Assembly (NCBI GenBank): GCA_045546175.1
Contig: JAZQCI010000066.1
Coordinates: forward strand, 1-42,668
Length of the DNA stretch: 42,668 nucleotides
Source: CAG-791 sp045546175
GTDB taxonomy: Bacteria; Bacillota; Clostridia; Lachnospirales; Lachnospiraceae
Direction of reading: 5' to 3'
Each line of letters begins with the position of its first letter. Within the stretch, counting starts at the first letter, position 1. Below, in pieces: positions 24,223 through 32,735 of this stretch. Both the position numbers and the translations under genes were made by a program. The notes beneath the pieces were generated by a model. It did not search any database. It was given only the letters and a program-made list of their open reading frames with translations, and was not told the origin of the DNA.

Positions 24223-24444
24223 TTATTCCTTCATCCGATCTCTAGCCATGACCTCCGCCCGCCTATGAAGCGCCGTCTCCTCGATCACCTCGTCATAGCC
24301 GGTCAGCGCAGCGAAGGGCGCAAACTGGGCCGCTCTCATTTCGGCATTCATGCGCGGGTGTCTTGCGGAAGTGTGATGCGAAAGGTCTATGATATCGCTG
24401 TAGTCGTCAGGACTTACGTTTGTGCCTGCGCTGTGCTTTTTCAC
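24223..24444 (-). CDS. Small YolD-like protein linked to the Y-family polymerase
   Basis: A 73-residue protein with the conserved block DIIDLSHHTSARHPRM followed by RAAQFAPFAALTGYDEVIEETA. I recall small proteins of this type encoded directly after Y-family polymerases in Clostridia, comparable to the YolD family paired with UvrX/YqjW in Bacillus. It probably regulates or supports the polymerase. The start is GTG at 24442-24444, overlapping the polymerase stop by four bases, with GGAGG nine bases upstream. It starts with MKKHSAG if GTG is read as Met. Confidence 0.85.
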   Translation of the reverse strand: MKKHSAGTNVSPDDYSDIIDLSHHTSARHPRMNAEMRAAQFAPFAALTGYDEVIEETALHRRAEVMARDRMKE

Positions 24445-25982
24445 GCGTTGTGTCCTCCGATCTGGCTGTTTCTCTGAATCGCCGTCGCGCCTTCCTCCAG
24501 GTTCATCCCTCTTACAACGGCGTTGCTGCCAAAGCGCTTACGGATCTCCAGAACCGCCTTCTGCACTTTCCGGTCTCTTTCCTCCTGCTCTTTTCTGGCA
24601 GTCCGCTCCTTCTCAAGCGCTTCATAATCCGTAAAGAGATCCAGCTGCTCATAGGTTCCGCCCGTGCCTTCCGCTTCCGACTCCGGGATCACTCTGGCAG
24701 CTGCCACGGTGATCCTTCTGACTAAAAGAACCGGGTCCACGATCCGGTCGTAGAGCTTTTCCGCTTCCTGCAGGATGACTCTGGCCAGGGAGGTGGGCCT
24801 GTCCAATGTGACCGAACCATGCGCGTGTTTGGGCACCAGGCGCCCGTACCAGTCCCTCACGATCTCCCCCTTGTAGTTCTCCCGGATCTCCGGGATCTCC
24901 AGGCTCTCCATATCGTAGCCGACAGTCAGTACGATGTGGTCCGTCACGAGATGCTTATCCATGAGTTTGAGGCTCAGCTTGTCCATCATCTCCTTCATGA
25001 CAAGTTTTCCCTTGGCGGCGCTATAGGCGCAGTGAAGGACCTGTCCTTCTCCGATACTGTTCTCCGCCGGCTTGTAGGCCTTGATCTGCGCGATCGTACA
25101 GGGCACCCACCCCCAGGCGTGGTCGATCAGAAGCTCCGCGTTGACGCCGAAAAGTTTGTAGAGAACATCTTCATTCTCGATGGAACACCGGGCGACGTCG
25201 CCCATTGTCAGGATCCCTATCTTCCTGAGCTTGCTTTCGTATCCGCGCCCCACTCTCCAGAAGTCCGTGATGGGCTTGTGGCTCCACAGTTTCTCCCTAT
25301 AGGACCTCTCGTCCAGCTCCGCGATCCGCACGCCGTCCTCGTCCGCTTCGATGTGCTTGGCGACGATATCCATCGCTATTTTGGCGAGGTAAAGATTGCT
25401 GCCGATCCCGGCGGTGGCTGTGATCCTGGTCTCCTTCAGAACATCCCGGATCATGGTCTGCGCCAGCTCGCGAGCCGTCATCCCGTAGGTGTCCAGGTAC
25501 TCCGTCACGTCCATGAAGACCTCGTCGATGGAGTAGACGTGGATGTCCTCGGGCGCGATGTAGTGGAGGTAGATATTATAGATCCTGGCGCTGTAGTCCA
25601 TGTAATAGGACATGCGCGGCTTCGCCGCGATATAGTCCAGCTCCAGCTCAGGGTGCGCGGCGAGCTCGGTGCTGTCGGTGGAGCGCCCGGTAAACTCATG
25701 CAGCCCGAGCTTATGGAGCTTCGCGAGGCGCTGCGCGTTGTAGAGCTTCACCTTTTCCACGACCTCGAAGAGCCTTGCCCGGCCCGGGATCCCGATCGCT
25801 TTGAGGGACGGAGAAACGGCCAGACAGATCGTCTTCTCCGTGCGGCTCCGGTCCGCGACGACAAGATTGGCAGTCAGCGGATTGAGTCCGCGCTCATTGC
25901 ATTCCACCGACGCGTAGAAAGATTTCAGGTCGATGGCCACATATGTCCTTGGCCTGTTCCTGTCCGTATCTCTGTGATTCAT
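24441..25982 (-). CDS. Y-family translesion DNA polymerase (UmuC/DinB-like)
   Basis: A 513-residue error-prone polymerase that copies damaged DNA. The catalytic palm residues are Asp18 in AIDLKSFYASVE and Asp153-Glu154 in VYSIDEVFMDV. Then come TATAGIGSNLYLAKIAMDI and the thumb/little-finger region RVGRGYESKLRKIGI. The little finger includes SIGEGQVLHCAYSAAKGKLV. An insertion at about residues 85-125 is typical of the clostridial subgroup and absent from DinB. The C-terminal tail holds no obvious clamp-binding motif apart from QLDLFTD (about 452-458), a good beta-clamp-binding sequence. Overlaps of four bases link it to the genes on each side. Confidence 0.94.
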   Translation of the reverse strand: MNHRDTDRNRPRTYVAIDLKSFYASVECNERGLNPLTANLVVADRSRTEKTICLAVSPSLKAIGIPGRARLFEVVEKVKLYNAQRLAKLHKLGLHEFTGRSTDSTELAAHPELELDYIAAKPRMSYYMDYSARIYNIYLHYIAPEDIHVYSIDEVFMDVTEYLDTYGMTARELAQTMIRDVLKETRITATAGIGSNLYLAKIAMDIVAKHIEADEDGVRIAELDERSYREKLWSHKPITDFWRVGRGYESKLRKIGILTMGDVARCSIENEDVLYKLFGVNAELLIDHAWGWVPCTIAQIKAYKPAENSIGEGQVLHCAYSAAKGKLVMKEMMDKLSLKLMDKHLVTDHIVLTVGYDMESLEIPEIRENYKGEIVRDWYGRLVPKHAHGSVTLDRPTSLARVILQEAEKLYDRIVDPVLLVRRITVAAARVIPESEAEGTGGTYEQLDLFTDYEALEKERTARKEQEERDRKVQKAVLEIRKRFGSNAVVRGMNLEEGATAIQRNSQIGGHNA

Positions 25983-26287
25983 TGGCCGTCCTCAGAAACG
26001 CCGTAACCGCGGCGCGTGCCCGCGTCCTTCCCCCGCATTTTGGGGTGTTCCTCGGGTTCCACAACGCTGCAGGCGAGAATCTGCTCGATCTTCTCCGCCT
26101 TCCCTTTGAGGTCAAAATAGCGCCTCATAGCGCCTTCTTCATCCCACCACCTGGTGAAGGCCTCTCCGGAAGTTGTCCCGTGGCGCGCTTCCATTTCCAG
26201 AAGGATATCCGTCATCTCTTCCCGAAGGCGCGCAAGTTCGTCCTTATATCTCTTTTCGTCAAACTGAGAGATCGTTCTCTTATACAT
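25979..26287 (-). CDS. Small helical protein upstream of the polymerase
   Basis: A 102-residue protein, largely charged and helical: YKRTISQFDEKRYKDELARL, then LLEMEARHGTTSGEAFTRWWDEEGAMRRYFDLKGKAEKIEQIL. I do not recognise a named family. I chose the ATG at 26285-26287, with AAGGGA upstream. The gene overlaps the scpA end by eight bases and the polymerase start by four, so translation is coupled along the operon. Its position suggests a link to the polymerase, by inference. Confidence 0.7.
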   Translation of the reverse strand: MYKRTISQFDEKRYKDELARLREEMTDILLEMEARHGTTSGEAFTRWWDEEGAMRRYFDLKGKAEKIEQILACSVVEPEEHPKMRGKDAGTRRGYGVSEDGQ

Positions 26288-27320
26288 GTTTCCCTTTGTT
26301 CCGTTTCCGATTTCTTTTCCAGATCCGGTTTCCCCGCATTTTGTGAAAAAAGAATATGCGCTTTCTTCCCACAGCATAGCGGAATACATAGCGTCCTCCG
26401 CCCAGCCTGTGCTGTCCGGAGCGATAGACCAGATGTCTCTTAACCGAAGGTTTGGGCTCCTCTTCCGCCTCGGGCGTCGGATCTGCGGCCGGTTCCGGCT
26501 CGATCTCCGGCATAACTTCCGGCTCGGACTCCTCCTCAGGCTCCGCTTCTGTCTCCGGCTCCAGCTTCTCCTCCCCGGGATCGATCAGGTCGATCAGGAT
26601 CCTGCCGAAGGCTTCTTCCTGCGTGATGCGGATCTTCTGGTGCTTCATCAGCTCCAGGATCACGAGGAAGGTCACAATGATCTCTTCCTTGCTGTTTTCC
26701 AGTTCGAGCATTTCCCTGAAATCGGCGTGAGGATGCCCGATCAGATAGGCGCGGATATAGAGTTCCTTGTCCGCAACACTGATCTCTTCTTTCTGTATTT
26801 TGCCAAAGCCGCTTCGAACGGGATCGACGCGGCTCTTCTTGCGCTTGAGCACATCCTTGAAGACAGTCTCGAGGCTCTGCACCGTGCGGTCACCGATCAG
26901 CTCTTCATAATTCAAAGGAGGTACGTAGCTGCGCACCTCCTCCGGAAGATCCTGTGGTCTGAAATAACTCATCCCTGCATGCCGGTTCTTCTCCTTGAGC
27001 TCCTCCGACATGTATTTGTACATTTTATACTCCAGAAGACGCCTCACGAGCTCGTCTCTGGGGTCCTCTTCTTCGCCTTCTTCATTCTCTTCCCTGGGAA
27101 GGAGCATGCGGCTTTTGATATCGAGAAGTGTGGCTGCCATGACCAGAAATTCACTGGTGACGTTCATGTCATTGTGCTCCATCTGGTGCACATAATCCAG
27201 ATACTGGTCTGTGATCGTCACAATAGGTATATCGTAAATATCGATCTTGTTCTTTTCAATCAGGTGCATCAGGAGGTCCATCGGGCCTTCGAACACCTGA
27301 AGTTTCAGCGGAATCGCCAT
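26280..27320 (-). CDS. scpA: Segregation and condensation protein A with an extended tail
   Basis: ScpA is the kleisin that bridges SMC heads in bacterial condensin. The N-terminus is unmistakable (LKLQVFEGPMDLLMHLIEKN, then KIDIYDIPIVTITDQYLDY), as are FLVMAATLLDIKSRMLLP and the C-terminal winged helix ending ITQEEAFGRILI near residue 242. Clostridial ScpA usually stops at about 250; this one runs to 346. Residues 250-293 are Glu/Pro-rich and residues 294-346 strongly basic (RHLVYRSGQHRLGGGR onward). The ATG at 27318-27320 shares one base with the upstream stop. scpB is not adjacent but 22.5 kb away. The basic tail could bind DNA, or could reflect a lost stop. Confidence 0.93.
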   Translation of the reverse strand: MAIPLKLQVFEGPMDLLMHLIEKNKIDIYDIPIVTITDQYLDYVHQMEHNDMNVTSEFLVMAATLLDIKSRMLLPREENEEGEEEDPRDELVRRLLEYKMYKYMSEELKEKNRHAGMSYFRPQDLPEEVRSYVPPLNYEELIGDRTVQSLETVFKDVLKRKKSRVDPVRSGFGKIQKEEISVADKELYIRAYLIGHPHADFREMLELENSKEEIIVTFLVILELMKHQKIRITQEEAFGRILIDLIDPGEEKLEPETEAEPEEESEPEVMPEIEPEPAADPTPEAEEEPKPSVKRHLVYRSGQHRLGGGRYVFRYAVGRKRIFFFHKMRGNRIWKRNRKRNKGKHV

Positions 27321-28240
27321 CAGTTGCCGGTCTCCCCTTCTGTTACTCCTTCTGTTGCACCTTCTGCAGATGCTTCTGTTGCTGCCTCTGTTGCGCCTTC
27401 CGCAGCTGTTTCTGTTGCTCCTTCTTCCGAAGTCTCCTCAGAAGTATTGCCGCCTTCGGCGTTCTCATCGGAAGCCGCATTCTCTGTAGATCCTTCCGCA
27501 GAAGAATCTGCCGCATATTCTGTCTCCGCAGATGTGGAAACTGCGGCTGCCGCCTCTTCCGTTGTCTGCTGCGCCGCAGACTGCGGCCTGGTCTCTTCCA
27601 GATTTGTGACCAGCCATTTTTTGTCGATCTTTTCAAGAGACAGCACCGTCTTCTCATCGGAAGGAACGCTGCTCTCGAGTTCTTCCTGCATCTTTCCGAT
27701 GACTATGGGAATCAGGTCGCTGTAGATTTTTTTATACATGGCGCTTTCGCCTTCGTCCGTATAAATAGCAATCAGCTCATCGTAATGCTCCGACTGGTAA
27801 TCCCTGATCATGGTGACTGTTTCGTCCGAGAGCTTGGAAGAAGCTTCCGGGTCATAGCCCAGCGTGATCTTTGCCGTTACACTTGCCTTGCCTTCCTGAA
27901 TCTTTATATCCTGGATCTCGAAGCTCTTGTAGGCCTTCTCTACAACTTTTCCCACATACTCGTCAACGGCCTTCTGTGCCTCTTCGTCCATATCTTCTTT
28001 CGATACGCCCATTGCCGTATAGAATGTCTCAGCGAGATAGTCCGGGTCCATGAGCTTCATCGTTTTGCTGTTCATGAAGTCTTCTGTGGCATACTGCGCA
28101 GCTGCATTCATATCATTATTGACCATTGCATTCAGAAATCCTTCTGCCGTCTCCGTAACAGCCTTCTTTTCGCCGTTGCAGCCGGTAAGGACCAATATCG
28201 TCAATGCGGTCAGCAGCATTGTGATCAATTTCCTGCTCAT
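27320..28240 (-). CDS. Lipoprotein with Ala/Glu/Thr-rich repeat tail
   Basis: A 306-residue lipoprotein with the lipobox LTGC (Cys21). Residues about 25-205 form a helical domain similar in look to DUF5105/DUF3887-type modules (AEGFLNAMVNNDMNAAAQYA). The last 85 residues are low complexity, with repeats of the type EGATEAATEASAEGATEG. I chose the ATG at 28238-28240, preceded by AAGGAGG. It is the first gene of the scpA operon and overlaps scpA by one base. Why a surface lipoprotein leads an operon of chromosome genes is not clear. Function unknown. Confidence 0.82.
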   Translation of the reverse strand: MSRKLITMLLTALTILVLTGCNGEKKAVTETAEGFLNAMVNNDMNAAAQYATEDFMNSKTMKLMDPDYLAETFYTAMGVSKEDMDEEAQKAVDEYVGKVVEKAYKSFEIQDIKIQEGKASVTAKITLGYDPEASSKLSDETVTMIRDYQSEHYDELIAIYTDEGESAMYKKIYSDLIPIVIGKMQEELESSVPSDEKTVLSLEKIDKKWLVTNLEETRPQSAAQQTTEEAAAAVSTSAETEYAADSSAEGSTENAASDENAEGGNTSEETSEEGATETAAEGATEAATEASAEGATEGVTEGETGN

Positions 28241-28280
28241 TATCATCCTCCTTGGCCAGATAGTTCTGTCGTCATCTTTT

Positions 28281-28309
28281 AGAATAACAGTTCTATCCCG
28301 ATTCGTCAA
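28281..28309 (-). promoter_or_regulatory. Promoter of the lipoprotein-scpA operon
   Basis: Minus strand: TTGACG, a 17-bp spacer, TATTCT preceded by TG (extended -10). The ATG is about 40 bp downstream. Confidence 0.7.
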
Positions 28310-28522
28310 AAAAAATGGTTAAAATACAGGGTTTTTTCATGATTTTCCGTCCGCGCACGGCTCATTGCACAATGAGCCATGACGCCAGGTCACAAGCCGT
28401 TTCACGGCTCGTGACCTGGCGCGGCATTCGCCGTATGCATCCGGGATGCCATGCGCCCGATTGTGAGCAAGCTCCCATCGTTCACATGGCATCCCGTCTG
28501 CGCATGGCTCATTGCTTCGCGC
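28310..28522. repeat. Intergenic palindromic repeat element
   Basis: This gene-free stretch between two minus-strand operons contains three perfect inverted repeats: 28359-28378 (GGCTCATT arms, 4-base loop), 28383-28421 (CGCCAGGTCAC arms with an inner AGCCGT/ACGGCT stem) and 28442-28496 (CGGGATGCCATG arms). Its two edges carry near-identical direct copies of GTCYGCGCAYGGCTCATTGC. The sequence CATGGCTCATTG at 28503-28514 also pairs with 28370-28381. It has no coding potential that I believe. It looks like a non-autonomous, REP/MITE-like element. Confidence 0.75.
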
Positions 28523-28555
28523 AAAAAAAGACTGCCGCAAAGAGCGGCAGTCCTT
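28523..28555 (-). terminator. Terminator of oppA
   Basis: Minus strand: a 9-bp stem GACTGCCGC/GCGGCAGTC with a five-base loop followed by seven T, about 95 bp after the oppA stop. Confidence 0.9.
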
Positions 28556-28647
28556 TTCTTCAGGCTGTGAGTATGATATTGTCAATGGTTCGCTCAGGAA
28601 GATTTTCAGGACCTGTCCGTCTTTCTCTGAGCGGAGCTGATCAATGA

Positions 28648-30564
28648 TCAATAGTGGCAGTACATGAAGTACTTGTATCCCAGAGGGCTTGAGAAGTAAC
28701 CCTGAAGCTCAGGATCCTGCATGTACAGATCTGTGTAGTAGTACAGAGGGCAGATGCAGCCTGTGCTCATAAGAAGATCCTCAGCCTTGTGCATCAGCTG
28801 ATATCTGACGGTGGGATCTGTGCAGCTCTTGATGTCGCTGATCACGACGTCATAAGTCTCTGCCCATGTGCCGTTCTCGACCTTGGTCTCATAACCGAGA
28901 TCTGTCAGATCGATGCTGTAAGCCTGTGTCTTCTGGTTCTCGCCCTTGCCGAACTGGCAGTCGTTGTTGCCGGAAGCGCTTGTCCACATATCCAGGAAGG
29001 AGATGGGATCATTGTAGTCGCCCAGCCAGCCGTTACGTGCGATGGAGAAGTTGCCTGCCTTACGGGTATCAAGGAATGTGTTCCACTCCTGGTTCTCAAG
29101 GTTCATCGTGATGCCGATGCCTGCCAGAGCGCTCTGCAGATACTCTGCGATGGCCTTGTGGCCTTCGGAAGTATTGTACAGATATGTAAGAGTAGGAACA
29201 TTTGTGAACTTCTGAGAAGCCTCATCATAGGTGTAGTACTTCTTCAGAGTCTCAACAGCTGCGTCGAAGTTGCTCTGAAGAGCTTCGGGAGCAACATTGT
29301 AGTAACCTACGAATCCTTCGTTGTGGCCGGCGTTCTGATAGAATTCCTTGCCGTCTGTGTCTGTAAGACCCATGGCGACGAAGGAAGAAGCGGGAACCTG
29401 TCCGCCCTGTGCGACGCTCTCGCAGATGTAGTTGCGGTCAAACAGCAGGGAGATGGCATTTCTGATCTCTGCGCGTGCAGCCTCAGCTTCTGCGCCTTCA
29501 AGTCCGCTGTCAGCGGGAAGGATATCTTCGTTGATATTCCAGCTTACATAATATGTGCCCAGCTGGCCGGTAACCTTGAATGCATCGGGATACTCGGTCT
29601 TGAGGGCCGCGATCTCGTTTGTGGGAACATCGTCAATGAGCTGCCAGTCGCCGTTCTTGAAGTTGGTCAGCATGTTGTTGGCGTCATCGGAGAGGTAGAA
29701 GTTGATCTGAGGCATTGTGACCTTGTCAGCTTCCACATAGTTCTCGTTCTTGGTCAGAGTGATCAGGCTGTTGTGATCCCATGCGGACATGGTGTAAGCG
29801 CCGTTTCCGACATAAGTGGAAGGATCGGTTGCCCAGGACTCATTGGAAACAACATCTTCTCTTACAGGGAAATAGGACGGGAATGCAAGAAGCTCATTCC
29901 AGTAAGCGACATTGGTAGTTGTGGTAACGACCAGAGTCTTGTCATCGGGAGCTTCCACTGCAAGCTTTGCATCGGGATTTACATACTCGACAACGGGTTC
30001 GCCGTTCTCGTCGACCTGACCGGTCTCTTTGACTTCCCACATCTCGGCGTAGCCCTTGACTACCTCGAACATGTAGCTGTAGTCAGCGGCAAGCGCGGGG
30101 CTTGCTGCGCGGTTCCATGCAAAGACGAAATCGCTTGCCTTTACATCCTGTCCGTCAGACCACTTGAGGCCGTCCTTGAGGGTGTAGGTATAGGTCACGG
30201 TGCCGTCTTCGTTGACAACTCCTTCGGGAAGCTCTACTGCGCAGTCGGGAGCGATCACGAGATTACCCGCGTCGTCCTGTGTCCACTTCGCGATACCGGA
30301 GAACAGGTGCAGGCACATTGTAGCGCCGTCAACGGAGCTGTTCAGAGCGGGATCGAGAGTTGCGGGCTCGGAAGCCAGGCAGACACTAAGAGCCTGAGTC
30401 TTGTCGCCGGGGGTAGCTGCTGCCGCATCACCTGCAGCATCACCGGCAGTCTCGGTTGCAGCCGCATCGCCGCCGGAAGTATTTGCTGCGGAATCGCCGC
30501 ATGCAGCGAGGCTGAGGACCATAGCTGCGCTCAGTACGATCGCAAATAACTTTTTCACTTTCAT
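28648..30564 (-). CDS. oppA: Oligopeptide ABC transporter substrate-binding lipoprotein
   Basis: A 638-residue SBP family 5 protein that captures peptides outside the cell and delivers them to OppBC. The signal peptide ends LAAC (Cys22). Family signatures include EPATLDPALNSSVDGATMCLHL, the YTYTLKDGLKWSDGQDVKASDFVFAW block, VGNGAYTM, and the C-terminal ARNGWLGDYNDPISFLDMW motif typical of OppA. It is larger than E. coli OppA (about 543) mostly through a Ala/Gly/Asp-rich linker and loops. It lies after oppF and has its own promoter at 30678-30706, consistent with the higher need for binding protein. Specificity beyond peptides is not predictable. Confidence 0.94.
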   Translation of the reverse strand: MKVKKLFAIVLSAAMVLSLAACGDSAANTSGGDAAATETAGDAAGDAAAATPGDKTQALSVCLASEPATLDPALNSSVDGATMCLHLFSGIAKWTQDDAGNLVIAPDCAVELPEGVVNEDGTVTYTYTLKDGLKWSDGQDVKASDFVFAWNRAASPALAADYSYMFEVVKGYAEMWEVKETGQVDENGEPVVEYVNPDAKLAVEAPDDKTLVVTTTTNVAYWNELLAFPSYFPVREDVVSNESWATDPSTYVGNGAYTMSAWDHNSLITLTKNENYVEADKVTMPQINFYLSDDANNMLTNFKNGDWQLIDDVPTNEIAALKTEYPDAFKVTGQLGTYYVSWNINEDILPADSGLEGAEAEAARAEIRNAISLLFDRNYICESVAQGGQVPASSFVAMGLTDTDGKEFYQNAGHNEGFVGYYNVAPEALQSNFDAAVETLKKYYTYDEASQKFTNVPTLTYLYNTSEGHKAIAEYLQSALAGIGITMNLENQEWNTFLDTRKAGNFSIARNGWLGDYNDPISFLDMWTSASGNNDCQFGKGENQKTQAYSIDLTDLGYETKVENGTWAETYDVVISDIKSCTDPTVRYQLMHKAEDLLMSTGCICPLYYYTDLYMQDPELQGYFSSPLGYKYFMYCHY

Positions 30565-30677
30565 GTTTTTCTCCTTTCAAAGATAACCGATCGCTGTCAG
30601 CGGTCATCTGATCTATTTCACAGCGCGGCGGCTCGCACCGCCTGAAATGTGCGCATACGCCGCACTATGGAATCTAA

Positions 30678-30706
30678 ATGGTAATACTGTTGCCGGTTCC
30701 TGTCAA
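30678..30706 (-). promoter_or_regulatory. Internal promoter of oppA
   Basis: Minus strand: a perfect TTGACA, 17-bp spacer and TACCAT. The roughly 105-bp leader to the oppA ATG contains a GGCGG/CCGCC hairpin. Confidence 0.75.
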
Positions 30707-30748
30707 ATCGGCGTCGTTTTACGTAAGCTGCCAAAAGACAATATCCAG

Positions 30749-31744
30749 TCAGCTGTTGATTTCCTCTGTCCTGTGGCAGGCCACGAATCTTCCCTTTTCC
30801 ACTTCCTTGAAGGGAGGCATGCTCTCGGAGCACATAGGCTTCGCGTAAGGGCATCTTGTGTGGAACGGGCATCCCGAAGGAGCGTTCAGCGGGCTCGGGA
30901 TCTCGCCGGTCAGCGCGATGCGCTTATTGGCGCGCGCCACGTTGGGATCCGGAACCGGAACGGCGGAGATCAGCGCCTTGGTGTAAGGATGCAGAGGCCT
31001 GTTGTAGATCTCATCCGCGTCCGCCAGCTCCACCATTCTGCCCAGGTACATGACCGCGATCCTGTCCGAGATGTGCCGCACGACCAGAAGGTCATGGGCT
31101 ATGAACAGGTAGGTCAGTCCCATCTGGTCCTGCAGTTCATCGAACATATTGATGACCTGCGCCTGGATGGAAACGTCCAGGGCCGATACAGGCTCGTCGC
31201 AGACGATGAAATCCGGGTCTACCGCCAGCGCGCGGGCGATGCCGACACGCTGTCTCTGGCCGCCAGAGAACTCGTGGGCGTATCTGGCCGCGTGCTCGGA
31301 GTTGAGGCCGACGTGATCCATCAGTTCCAGGATCTTCTGTCTTCTCTCCTCCTGTGACTTATACATATGGTGGACGTCCAGCGGCTCTCCGATGATATCC
31401 GCCACCGTCATGCGGGGATCCAGCGAAGAATAGGGATCCTGGAAGACCATGGTGGCCTTGGTGCGGAACTCCTCGACATCCTTGGGCGTCTTGATGGGCT
31501 TTCCTCTGTAGATGATCTCACCGGCTGTGGGCTGGTACAGATGCAGGATCGTTCTTCCCGCCGTGGTCTTGCCGCATCCGGACTCTCCTACCAGGCCAAG
31601 GGTCTCACCTTCACGGATCGTGAAAGAGATATCATCCACCGCCTTGAGGGGCGTCGATTTGAAGAAACCGGTATTGATATTGAAATACTGCTTTAAATGT
31701 CTGACCTCGATGAGAGGCTGTCCGCTCTTAACTTCTGTGCTCAT
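30749..31744 (-). CDS. oppF: Oligopeptide ABC transporter ATP-binding protein
   Basis: A 331-residue ATPase that powers peptide import together with OppD. It shows Walker A GESGCGKTT (about residues 50-58), the Q-loop FQDPYSSLDPRMTV, the ABC signature FSGGQRQRVGIARAL, Walker B FIVCDEPVSALD and the switch His in IAHDL. The OppF-type C-terminus CPFHTRCPYAKPMC is present; this region binds an iron-sulfur cluster in some relatives. I chose the ATG at 31742-31744, which overlaps the oppD stop by four bases. It is followed by a 184-bp gap with the oppA promoter. Confidence 0.95.
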   Translation of the reverse strand: MSTEVKSGQPLIEVRHLKQYFNINTGFFKSTPLKAVDDISFTIREGETLGLVGESGCGKTTAGRTILHLYQPTAGEIIYRGKPIKTPKDVEEFRTKATMVFQDPYSSLDPRMTVADIIGEPLDVHHMYKSQEERRQKILELMDHVGLNSEHAARYAHEFSGGQRQRVGIARALAVDPDFIVCDEPVSALDVSIQAQVINMFDELQDQMGLTYLFIAHDLLVVRHISDRIAVMYLGRMVELADADEIYNRPLHPYTKALISAVPVPDPNVARANKRIALTGEIPSPLNAPSGCPFHTRCPYAKPMCSESMPPFKEVEKGRFVACHRTEEINS

Positions 31745-32721
31745 TCGCCTTTCACCGCCTTTCTGACATTCATCCAGCATGCGGCAGCATGCTTGTCATT
31801 GATTTCCATCCTCTCGCAGCGCGCTCTCATGCAGATCTTCATCGCATTGTCGCAGCGGGGCGCGAAAGGACAGCCCTTGGGCATATTGAGCAGATCGATC
31901 GGTGTACCCGAGATCGGCTGGAGCTTCTCGCCGCTGTCATCCACTGTGGGAATGGAGCGAAGAAGTCCCTTTGTATACTCGTGGCAGGGATTGTAGAAGA
32001 TCTCTTCCGCCGTGCCCTGCTCGCAGATGCCGCCGGCATACATGACGATAACCTCGTCACAGAGCTGGGCTACGACGCCCAGGTCGTGTGTGATCATGAT
32101 GATGGCCATGCCGATCTGCTTCTGGATGTCCTTCATCAGTTCCAGGATACCGGCCTGGATCGTGACGTCCAGCGCCGTCGTGGGCTCATCCGCGATCAGG
32201 ATGTCGGGCTCGCAGGCAAGCGCCATAGCGATCATGACACGCTGTCTCATACCGCCGGAGAACTCGTGCGGATACTGTTTCATTCGCTTCTCGGGCTCAT
32301 TTACGTTTACGAGGCGGAGCATTTCCACCGCCCTTTCCCAGGACTGCTCCTTGTTTCTGTCCGTGTGCAGCAGGATCGCTTCCATGAGTTGCTGTCCGAT
32401 CGTGTAAGTCGGGTTCAGGCTGGTCATGGGGTCCTGGAAGATGATGGAGATCTTGTTGCCTCTGACATCTTTCATGACATTCTCACCGGCACCGACAAGT
32501 TCCTGTCCGTCCAGCTTGATGGATCCCGAAACGATTTTACCTGTTCCCGCCAGGATCTGCATGATCGAGTAGGCCGTGACCGACTTACCGGAGCCGGACT
32601 CTCCTACGATTCCCAATATTTTGCCCCTCTCCAGGTTGAAGGAGACGCCGTTTACGGCGCGGACCTCTCCGGCGTCCGTGAAGAAGGAAGTATGTAAGTC
32701 TTTAACTTCTAATAATGCCAT
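31741..32721 (-). CDS. oppD: Oligopeptide ABC transporter ATP-binding protein
   Basis: A 326-residue ATPase, partner of OppF. Walker A is GESGSGKSV near residues 39-47, the Q-loop FQDPMTSLNPTYTIG, the signature FSGGMRQRVMIAMAL, Walker B ILIADEPTTALD, and the switch His in ITHDLG. The C-terminal GCPFAPRCDNAMKIC region carries the conserved cysteine set. The ATG at 32719-32721 has GGGAGGGG upstream, 14 bp after oppC. It is the third gene of the oppBCDF unit. Confidence 0.96.
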   Translation of the reverse strand: MALLEVKDLHTSFFTDAGEVRAVNGVSFNLERGKILGIVGESGSGKSVTAYSIMQILAGTGKIVSGSIKLDGQELVGAGENVMKDVRGNKISIIFQDPMTSLNPTYTIGQQLMEAILLHTDRNKEQSWERAVEMLRLVNVNEPEKRMKQYPHEFSGGMRQRVMIAMALACEPDILIADEPTTALDVTIQAGILELMKDIQKQIGMAIIMITHDLGVVAQLCDEVIVMYAGGICEQGTAEEIFYNPCHEYTKGLLRSIPTVDDSGEKLQPISGTPIDLLNMPKGCPFAPRCDNAMKICMRARCERMEINDKHAAACWMNVRKAVKGE

Positions 32722-32735
32722 TGTTGTCCCCTCCC

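Noticed and set aside
28315..28651. Open frames of about 105 codons on both strands
   Set aside because: They consist of the palindromic repeat element and the oppA terminator and have no ribosome binding site.
28789..30549. 586-codon open frame on the plus strand
   Set aside because: It is the antisense shadow of oppA, which has a lipobox, family motifs, promoter and terminator.
30618..30872. 84-codon minus-strand frame overlapping the oppF end
   Set aside because: It covers the oppA promoter and leader and lacks a ribosome binding site or recognisable sequence.
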